A DNA stretch of 64,000 nucleotides from Amanita rubescens (lineage: Eukaryota > Basidiomycota > Agaricomycetes > Agaricales > Amanitaceae), in the NCBI GenBank assembly GCA_015039365.1, contig WION01000022.1:62001-126000 (forward strand). Reading direction: 5' to 3'. Both the position numbers and the translations under genes were made by a program. Position 1 is the first letter of the stretch; every line of letters starts with the position of its first letter. The notes under the pieces were generated by a model. The model was not told the DNA's origin. It saw only the letters and a program-made list of their open reading frames with translations, and made no database searches. Of this stretch, positions 56,595 through 64,000 are shown piece by piece.

Positions 56595-57371
56595 GCTGGA
56601 CTACGCGGGAAGGGTGGCAAGTTCCATGATCTCCAAATCCAAAAGGCTAGGGTCCATGACCATTAACGATTGCAGACGGCAAGCTGGTGGCAATCTATCC
56701 TGCCGTTGGTGACGAAATTCGTCATTCGGCGATTGGTAGATAACCGACTTTTTCCAGGCGTTTTGCTTGTCCTGGAACGGACAGTAACTTTTAGTCGTTA
56801 AAGCCATAATCGAGGGATCCCCAATTTACTAGTGTTCCCAGCACAAGACATGTCAGATGCAGCTCATCTTCAAAGATGTCAAGAATATGCTGATATTTTG
56901 TACTGGGTGCTCCTTTGGAGAGCTGCAGAGAGCTTAAAAGAGGCAGACGGTGTTTTGCCTTACAGAAAAAATCGGCGGGAGAGAATCTCTAATTCGGATG
57001 TTGATCTCCTGCCAGCTGCCACGAGCAACTGGAACAGACGAGTGATCCATTCTGCTTCTTCCGCCAGACAGGTTTGAACTGGAAAGTGGCCGTCCTGTTT
57101 GATCTAGAACGTAACGTAACACAAGTAGCATGACATCATATTGATGGTAGACGAACTCATGATTGTAACGCAGGACGTTTAAATCAACGTCGAGTCTATT
57201 CCAAAAGTGAGAGATCCAGCGAAACATAACTCTCCAGGTTGCACATGGGAGGAGCGCCGTGATATCCGTAAATTTCGCGAACAATCTCAGAGGGACCCAC
57301 GTTACTTTTTCAGATGGTGGTCCACTGCTGAAACAGGTGTTGGTCCGGTGTCTGGGCGCTGATAAACACAC
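56595..57371 (-). pseudogene. decayed F-box gene, first of three tandem copies
   Basis: Pieces of the same protein as at 58615-59976 appear in shifting frames: ISHFWNRLDVDLNVLRYNHE, YDVMLLVLRYVLDQTGRP, WQEINIRIRD, and near the 3' end LQSLMVMDPSLLDLEIMELA. The middle third of the gene is missing and the N-terminal F-box segment is out of frame. Its 3' flank matches the other two copies. Confidence 0.75.
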
Positions 57372-58614
57372 ACAAATCCCCGGCCATTGCCAAGCCGGGT
57401 TGGGCTCTCTACCGTATCGTGGCCTTGTTGCATCCTCAAAAGATTATGATGACGAGATGCCCTTGCAGCTCGAAGAACTGAAGCGTTCCTAGCAACAATT
57501 ATCGTGGCGGCCTGTTGTGATATCATCCAGGGACGAAGCTGATGCGCTGGAAGGAGATTCGAATATATATATAAGTACTTAGCAGGAGTACAAAGTTCTG
57601 TGATCCCCGTTACTATATTGGCCCTAACGGAAACAAAAGGGGTTGGAACCCGGAGATCTGGAAATGCGGCTTTAGTGAGTGCAAACATTTTTCGACGCCG
57701 TTCACGAGCACGAGCAGCAGCAGCAGCAGGATCGGCAATTGGCCGAAAAGGGATATGGTAAGCCTTGGGAGGGCCGAAGGGACCGCCATCGCCAGACAGC
57801 ATAGGAACTATGAAGGAAAACAAGCTCAAGATGAGGGAAAAGCTTACTTACTTGGACGGATAGCTTTGAGCTGCTCGTCGGTGTACGGGGCTACCGACCC
57901 GATAGATGCTTGCCTCTATTTTCAACGCGGCCTCGGCAGGAGAATTCTTCTACTTGCTCAGAAACTGTACTAATAAATGAACCCACGCACGGACCACATT
58001 GTGACGCGAATCCGTAGTGTTCTATTTTTACACTTGATATCTTTGGCTTCGCCTCCACAGCGGGTAACATGCATTTCGGAAACCTCACTCTCGAAATACG
58101 GTTTCAGATAATTCAATTTTGTTCACACACAGCGCCCAGGTTGAGACCCAGCTGAACGCCTACTATAGCCACATCTATTTTTGCGCCTGACCATTCGGCT
58201 TGATACAGGACCAAGTGTGGAAATCATGGGAGTTGAAAGAAGATAGATTGTTGTTGCATACATTGGCCTCTAGTGCTAACGCACAAGTGTTATACATTGA
58301 ATTTGAACAGTTGGCATGTTCAGTTCCAAGGAGACACTCCACGCCTCCTAATTAAGTTGCTACCCAACATGTTAAATTTGGTTGATCTGCGCGTTGTGTA
58401 CGACGAGATGACGGTGGATCCATCTGAAGGGGTTTTCAGCCGAGCGATTAGGTTTGTCTACAGCACCAAATATCGAGGCCATCGTCAAGCAAACTGTAAA
58501 TCGAGGCGTTAGATATAAATTCAGACGACGGAACAAAGCCAAGAGATAACCGGTACTAACAGTTTTCCGTTGCTGAACGACAATGCTCGACCTCGTCGGA
58601 CGTCTCATATATGA
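57372..58614. other. F-box array spacer with an orphan frame
   Basis: 57390-57570 resembles the sequences upstream of the other F-box copies (60050-60300 and 62030-62290). On the minus strand 57829 downward encodes MLSGDGGPFGPPKAYHIPF and an Ala/Arg-rich run fed by an AGC repeat near 57712; no family recognised, probably not a gene. 58360-58614 is the 3' flank of the second F-box gene. Confidence 0.45.
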
Positions 58615-59976
58615 TCACCAATCCAGAATAGGGATGGAGTCATCGTAATACGGCCCAGGCACGTCGCGCATGTGTTGAACCGTAAATTCAACACCGTATT
58701 CTGCGCACTGTTGCCTCAAAGTTTGTACAGCAGATCGTTTATTGTATTGGACAACTTGAGACGACGTCATGATCATAAGCTTCTGTAATTTTTCGACGGG
58801 AGCAACACCGGAGTTGGCCTCGACCATTTCGGTGCGCGATGCAAGAAGAACAGAAAGTTCCATGATCTCCATAAACGAGAAACCGCGGTCGATCACCATT
58901 AACGACCGCAGATGGCAAGCTAATGGTGCACTACTGTGATATAATGCAAGTTGTTTGAAATATTTCACCATATCCTTGTCATTGTCCAGCTTCAGATGAG
59001 GGAGGTCAGGTGTGTACCGTAAGACATCTGCCAGGAAGTCGGCGCTGCATTCGGCTACGCCTAGGCACTTTAGTTGACATGAGGATCTGGTAAGGAAGGA
59101 TGTGACTTGGTTCTGCGACCAATTCAGCCCGATCACGTTAAGAACTCGGATATAGAGCTCTTCCAAGGACGGCGTCTGAAGGAGTGGAAGTAGCGCGACG
59201 CCGACAATGCTCAATACTTTGAGGTTAGGGAAGTTGATTAGGCTGGCTGTCCCAATTGGATAAAGCATGTCCTCTGGCCGTCCATAGAGGGCTAGCTTTT
59301 CCAAACGTTTTGCTTGTCCCAGAACCGAGGATAATCGGTGGTTGTATCGATAGCCATATGTAAGTTTGAGTACACTCAGAGATGCCCAGTTTGCTCGCCA
59401 GTCTGAGAATGGTGCCAGCTCGAGATATGTAAGGTTTGGTACGTCTTCAAAGAGATCATGTATGTACTGCGGGTTTGCACAGTGTGATACATTGACGAGC
59501 TGTGCAGAGCTCAGAAGGGGCATATTGTGTTTTGCCTTATAGAGAATGGGCAAAAGAAATGGTGTGACTCGGATGTTAACCTCCTGCCAGCGGATCGATT
59601 CTGCAACGAGCAATTTGAATAGACCGACGATCCATTCGTCTTGTTCCGGCAGATAGTATTGTCGAGTTTTGAACTGAAAAGAGAATGGCCGTCCTCTTGT
59701 GCGATCTAGAAAGTAACGTAACACCAGTAGCATCACATCGCGATGATGGCGCCACACGCGCTTAGAATAGCGATCCTCGTCCATGACGCTCAGATCAACG
59801 TCGAGTCTGTTCCAAAAGTTAGAGGTCATTGAGTGGAAAATAGACCTCCAGGATGCACATATTTGTCCGAGATACCATGGAAAGTCGCTGAGCTTGTGAA
59901 GGCGCATGGGTGCATAAATACAGCCATAAATCTCGCGAACAATCTCGGGAGGAAAAATGCGTGCGATGGAATGCAT
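58615..59976 (-). CDS. F-box protein, tandem copy 2
   Basis: Single exon, 453 residues from MHSIARIFPPEIVREIYGCI. An in-frame ATG at 60039 would add 21 residues, but the sister gene has a stop upstream of this MHSI start, so I prefer it. The N-terminal F-box (PPEIVREIYG ... LGQICASWRSIFHSMTSNFW) is followed by an LRR-like region: LTYLELAPF, LSVLKLTYGY, LEKLALYGRP, LKVLSIVGVALL, LEELYIRVLN. It ends YYDDSIPILDW. Likely an SCF substrate receptor; target unknown. Very similar to the copy at 60652, with the same flanks, so this is a recent tandem duplication. Confidence 0.82.
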   Translation of the reverse strand: MHSIARIFPPEIVREIYGCIYAPMRLHKLSDFPWYLGQICASWRSIFHSMTSNFWNRLDVDLSVMDEDRYSKRVWRHHRDVMLLVLRYFLDRTRGRPFSFQFKTRQYYLPEQDEWIVGLFKLLVAESIRWQEVNIRVTPFLLPILYKAKHNMPLLSSAQLVNVSHCANPQYIHDLFEDVPNLTYLELAPFSDWRANWASLSVLKLTYGYRYNHRLSSVLGQAKRLEKLALYGRPEDMLYPIGTASLINFPNLKVLSIVGVALLPLLQTPSLEELYIRVLNVIGLNWSQNQVTSFLTRSSCQLKCLGVAECSADFLADVLRYTPDLPHLKLDNDKDMVKYFKQLALYHSSAPLACHLRSLMVIDRGFSFMEIMELSVLLASRTEMVEANSGVAPVEKLQKLMIMTSSQVVQYNKRSAVQTLRQQCAEYGVEFTVQHMRDVPGPYYDDSIPILDW

Positions 59977-60651
59977 CTCTCTGTGCTGGAGCGCGGTGGT
60001 CCACGAATGACTGAGACAAGGTGTCGTTTTGGAGTTCATAAGCACGCACAAATAATCCTCGGCAATCTCGGCAGCCGAGAAAGATTGGGCGCGCTCTAAG
60101 TGTTGAGACGTCCATAACCCGCCGACGAAAGAAGACTCGAAGAACTGAAGAAATGGTGGACGAGGTTTCCTGCAGTATTTACGGTGGCAGTCGGGCCGGT
60201 CTTCTCGTCATCTATTTGAAGAGCTGAACAAACAGTCACCGTTTCTACCAACAATTATCGAGGCTGTTGTGATATACAGGGATGAAGCTGATGCGCTGGA
60301 TTCGAAATAGGTACGAAGGGATTTTAGTACAGAATTCTGTAATCTCCATTAAGTATTTTCACACAGCGAGCCGTCTAATTGAGTGAAATCGTCCAGACCC
60401 AAATATTCGGTTGACCTTCTTCGTATGTACGGACATACTAATAGTCATTCATCTCCACAGAGCCGAAACCTAATCATATCTTCGCAGGTAACGATCGCTC
60501 GAATACCAAACCATCGCCGCAGGAACTGTACATCGGAACGTTAGATTCGGAGGAAGGAACAAAGCAAGAGATAACTGGTACTAACAGTTTTCTGTTGCTG
60601 AATTCTGCAGTAATCAAAAACGCTCAACCCCGTCGGACGTCTCATGTATGG
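59977..60651. other. spacer between F-box copies 2 and 3
   Basis: Upstream part matches 62030-62290 and downstream part matches the 3' flanks of the other copies; this is the tandem unit junction. No gene. Confidence 0.55.
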
Positions 60652-61995
60652 TCACCAATCCAGAATATGCATCTCATCGTAATAGTAAGGGATGTCGGGC
60701 ATGTATTGAACCGTAAATTCAACACCGTGGTCTGCGCACTGTTGCCTCAAAGTTTGCACAGCAGGTCGTTTATTGTATTGAACAAGTCCCCCTTTGAACG
60801 ACGTAATGATCATAAGCTTCTGTAGTTTTTCGACGGGAGCAACACCGGAGCTGGCCTCGACCCTTTCGGTGCGCGATGCGACAAGAATGGCAAGTTCGAT
60901 GATCTCCGCAAACGAGAAGCCAGAGTCGATCACCATTAACGACCGCAGATGGCAAGCTAGTGGTGCATTACTGTGATAAAATGCAAGTTGGTTGAAAGAC
61001 TTCACCACATCCTTAATGTCCAGATTCAGATCAAGGAGGTCAGGTGTGCACCGTAAGACATCTGTCAGGAAGTCGGCACCGTATCTGACTACGCCTAGGC
61101 GTTTAAGTTGACATGAGGATCTGGTAAGGAAGAGTATGACATTATTCGGCGACCTGTTCCGCTCTTCGAATTCATAGATACCTCGGATATAAAGCTCCTC
61201 CAAGGACGGTGTCTGAATGAACGGAAGTAGGTCGACGCCGATGATATCCAGTGCTTTGAGGTTAGGGAAGGTGATTACGCTGGATATTCCATCTAGATAC
61301 AACTCGTCATCTAACACGTCATAGATAGCCAGCTTTTCCAAACGTTTGGCTTGTCCTAGAACCGAGAGTAACTGGTCATCGTATTCATCGCAAGCAAGTT
61401 TGAGTACACTGAGGGACGCCCAGTTTACTCGCCAGTCTTCGAATGGTGCCAGCTCGAGACATGTAAGGTGCGGCGCGTCTTCAAAGAGATCATGTATGTG
61501 CTGCGTGTTTGCGCTGACGAGCTGTGCAGAACTTAGCAGGGGCATATGGTGTTTAGCCTGATAGAGAATGGGCAGAAGAAACGATCCGACTTGGATATTG
61601 ATCTCCCGCCAGCGGATCGATTCTGCCACGAGCAATTCGAACAGACGGATGACCCACCCGTCTTCTTCCGACAGATAGTATTGTTGAATTTTGAACTGAA
61701 AAGAGAACGGCCGTCCTCTTGTGTGATCTAGAAAGTAACGTAACGCCAATAGCATGACATCGTAATGATGGTGCACGAGCTCAGGATTGCGATGCTTCTC
61801 CCTGACGTTCAGATCAATGTCGAGTCTGTTCCAAAAATTAGAAGTCATTGAGTGAAAAATTGACCTCCAGGATGCACATATTTGTCCGAGATGCCATGGA
61901 AAGTCGTTGAGATTGTGAAGGCGCATGGGTGTAGAAATATGGCCATAAATGTCGCGAACAATCTCAGGAGGAAGAATACGTGTGATGGAGTGCAT
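60652..61995 (-). CDS. F-box protein, tandem copy 3
   Basis: Single exon, 447 residues, MHSITRILPPEIVRDIYGHI to YYYDEMHILDW. Same layout as copy 2: F-box in the first 60 residues, then LRR-like strands (LTCLELAPFEDW, LSVLKLACDEY, LEKLAIYDVLDD, LKALDIIGVDLL, LEELYIRGIYEF). Differences from copy 2 are concentrated in the LRR-like part, where target binding is expected. Frame clean. Divergent from the chitin synthase gene. Confidence 0.83.
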   Translation of the reverse strand: MHSITRILPPEIVRDIYGHISTPMRLHNLNDFPWHLGQICASWRSIFHSMTSNFWNRLDIDLNVREKHRNPELVHHHYDVMLLALRYFLDHTRGRPFSFQFKIQQYYLSEEDGWVIRLFELLVAESIRWREINIQVGSFLLPILYQAKHHMPLLSSAQLVSANTQHIHDLFEDAPHLTCLELAPFEDWRVNWASLSVLKLACDEYDDQLLSVLGQAKRLEKLAIYDVLDDELYLDGISSVITFPNLKALDIIGVDLLPFIQTPSLEELYIRGIYEFEERNRSPNNVILFLTRSSCQLKRLGVVRYGADFLTDVLRCTPDLLDLNLDIKDVVKSFNQLAFYHSNAPLACHLRSLMVIDSGFSFAEIIELAILVASRTERVEASSGVAPVEKLQKLMIITSFKGGLVQYNKRPAVQTLRQQCADHGVEFTVQYMPDIPYYYDEMHILDW

Positions 61996-62366
61996 CTCTC
62001 TGTGGTGGAGCGTGTCAGACTGTGCTATTGTCGTTCATAAATACACACAAATAATCACCAGTAATCTCGGGCGCTGCCAAGCCAGTTGGGCGCACTTTAC
62101 AGTACCGAAGCTTTCTTGCATCTTCAAAAATTTTTGGTGTTGAGACGCCCACGAAGAGCTGAAGAAATGGTGACCGTTTCCAGCAATACTGTGGCGGTGA
62201 GTTGTGATGGCATCCAGGGACGAAACAATCAGCTGATGCGCTGGAAGGAGATCCGGGGATATATAAGTAATGCTTCCTCGTTTTGATGGGCTCTGCAGAG
62301 CTTGACGCCCTCGCTTCATTATCCTTCCAGTAATACGCGGCGCGTAGATTTGCAGCTGAGCTGCCA
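61996..62366. promoter_or_regulatory. divergent promoter region, F-box copy 3 / chitin synthase
   Basis: 371 bases between two divergent starts. 62030-62290 belongs to the F-box array repeat, so the chitin synthase promoter may have been rebuilt by the duplication. No clear TATA box was noted. Confidence 0.45.
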
Positions 62367-64000
62367 ATGGCCAAACATACTTCTCAGTCTTCGCTCTCTT
62401 CTCTTACACCAACGCTCACAGAAGGCGATGAGAGGACTGGTTATGGTATTCCCAAGATACTGGGACCGAACGGGAGTGATATTTCGCTGGATCTTGGTAA
62501 CCGTGGTACGCGAAGTTTATCCAATGTGTACTTGAAAAGATGTTTATTCGGTTGCGTTGACAGAATACCAGCGCGAGAATATTGCGGGCAATTTGTGAGT
62601 GTGCAAGTTTGTAGGAAAGATAGCTGTGCTCAACTTGTTGAAGCTTGGCAATTCCTGATTCTGATCAGCCATACCGCTCTCCTCTCCCGGGGGCAACGTT
62701 TGCGACGCCACGGCTTCACCGCCAGCCCTCGAGTGATGGCGCTTCACTTGTACACGTGGAGTCCAGCTCTAGCTGGGACCGCCGCCAGAAAATCAGCCGA
62801 GGCGTAACGCGCAAGGTCAAACTTACAAAGGGCAACTTCATCGCGGAGTACCCCGTCCCTACAGCCATTCAGAATGCAGTCGAGAAACAATACTTGTCAA
62901 AGTCGTCGACCGAGTTTTCGTGAGTGATCAAACCAATTCCTATAGCCTTCCATCTGACGCGGATATCAGCCATATGAGATACACCGCTGCCACATGCGAC
63001 CCTGATGACTTCACAGAAGCCAACGGCTGGTCCCTGCGAACCAAAATGTACAACAGAGAAACGGAAATCCTGATCGCCGTTACGTCCTACAATGAAGACA
63101 AGACCTTGTATGCGCGAACCCTTCATGGCCTCATGCTCAACATCCGTGATATGTGCAAGACCAAGTCATCAAAATTCTGGAGGTCGGACGCCGAAGAAGG
63201 TACACCTGGATGGAAGAAGATTACAGTTGCGTTAGTCGCGGATGGTCTTGAGCCAATGGATAAGAGCGTCCTCGACGTTCTTGCAACCGTGGGCGTTTAT
63301 CAAGACGGCGTGATGAAGAAGCAAGTTGATGGGAAAGATACTGTCGCGCATATATTCGAGGTTTGCTTTTCACTCTTGACGATGGCATAGCTATCTCATT
63401 TGGTAATTCTCCAGTACACCACTCAACTATCGGTTGATGCGAAACCTCAACTTGTTCTTCCCCAAGAAAACGACCCATCGAACCTCGTACCCGTCCAAAT
63501 CATTCTCGTCATCAAAGCCAAGAATCAAAAGAAGATTAACTCTCACCGCTGGGTCTTCAATGCCATTGGCAGAATGCTTGAAGTTGGTGATATTCGGTTT
63601 TATGTTCTTCCACGTCTTGAACGCTCTTCTAGCCCGAAATTTGTGTTTTGGTTGACTCCGGTACGAGACCTGGTTACAAGTCCATCTACCACCTTTGGGA
63701 GGCATTTTACAACAACAAGAACCTCGGTGGCTGCTGCGGTGAGTCTTTTCAAGTTCACTATCTTAACTCTAGTATTAATGAATCTATCAAAGGCGAAATT
63801 TGTGCTATGCTCGACGGTGGGAAGAAGTTGCTAAATCCCCTGGTTGCCGCTCAGAACTTCGAATACAAGATGTCGAACATCCTTGGTAAGCCTGCGTTTG
63901 CTGTGGTGGTACTGTCTCGCGTTTAATATTCCGTCGTAGACAAGCCTTTGGAAAGCGCTTTCGGTTATGTATCTGTCCTACCTGGAGCATTCAGCGCGTA
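62367..64000 (+). CDS. chitin synthase (division I), 5' part, cut by window end
   Basis: Membrane glycosyltransferase that polymerises GlcNAc from UDP-GlcNAc. Exons 62367-62496, 62564-62594, 62644-62919, 62970-63360, 63415-63582, 63633-63738, 63793-63885 and 63940 onward, all joined in phase. After a disordered N-terminus comes [20 protein letters not shown] and [20 protein letters not shown], the chitin-synthase N-terminal domain, then [30 protein letters not shown], and [19 protein letters not shown] with [12 protein letters not shown] at the window edge. These match division I enzymes. The catalytic EDR and QRRRW motifs and the membrane part must lie beyond 64000. The first two short exons (130 and 31 nt) are the least certain. 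Confidence 0.9.

Noticed and set aside
57302..57829. 175-residue minus-strand frame as a real gene upstream of the decayed F-box copy
   Set aside because: Its second half is the repeated F-box upstream flank, and the first half is Ala/Arg low complexity from a trinucleotide run.

Overview
This is a nuclear window from a basidiomycete fungus, most likely an Agaricomycete. The evidence is many very short introns (mostly 45-60 nt, often with CTGAC-like branch sites), FunK1-type fungal kinases, F-box proteins, an eight-cysteine class I hydrophobin, a P-loop/TPR NLR-like protein and a division I chitin synthase. I saw no rRNA, tRNA or CRISPR array. All domain names rest on motifs read by eye; no search was run.

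Left part (1-24.5 kb): three related anion-permease genes on the minus strand. Copy A (2234-4188) and copy B (20017-22205) look intact. Copy C (23370-24438) has lost its middle third and its C-terminus. Between A and B lie an unrecognised Ser/Thr-rich gene, a low-complexity region, an AT-rich NLR-like gene (8539-10852) and two retroelements. The first is a LINE derivative carrying only ORF1, with poly(A) and a 14-bp target duplication (351-2195). The second is a 7.8-kb copia-type element (11704-19525) with LTRs that look identical, a half-tRNA-iMet primer site and a single gag gene. Its body, coding and non-coding, is a chain of short hairpins; this is the most unusual object in the window.

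Middle (25.4-47.4 kb): an expanded cluster of two gene families, three FunK1 kinases and three CorA-like Mg2+ transporters, with one F-box gene between them. FunK1-1 (minus) appears intact. FunK1-2 and FunK1-3 are tandem on the plus strand and each has a frame break. The three CorA copies each have different breaks, and two of them are fused head to tail at a duplication junction. The CorA copies share a predicted 2-nt microexon.

Right part (47.6-64 kb): mostly conserved single-copy genes: glucosamine-6-phosphate N-acetyltransferase, a polyprenyl diphosphate synthase (ubiquinone side chain), a hydrophobin, Mo25/Hym1, three tandem F-box genes (one decayed) and the start of a chitin synthase that runs off the window. 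GNA1 (UDP-GlcNAc synthesis) and chitin synthase belong to the same wall pathway. The polyprenyl synthase and Mo25 homologues carry one-base frame breaks although they are otherwise well conserved, so some frame breaks in this window may be assembly errors and pseudogene calls elsewhere should be read with that in mind.
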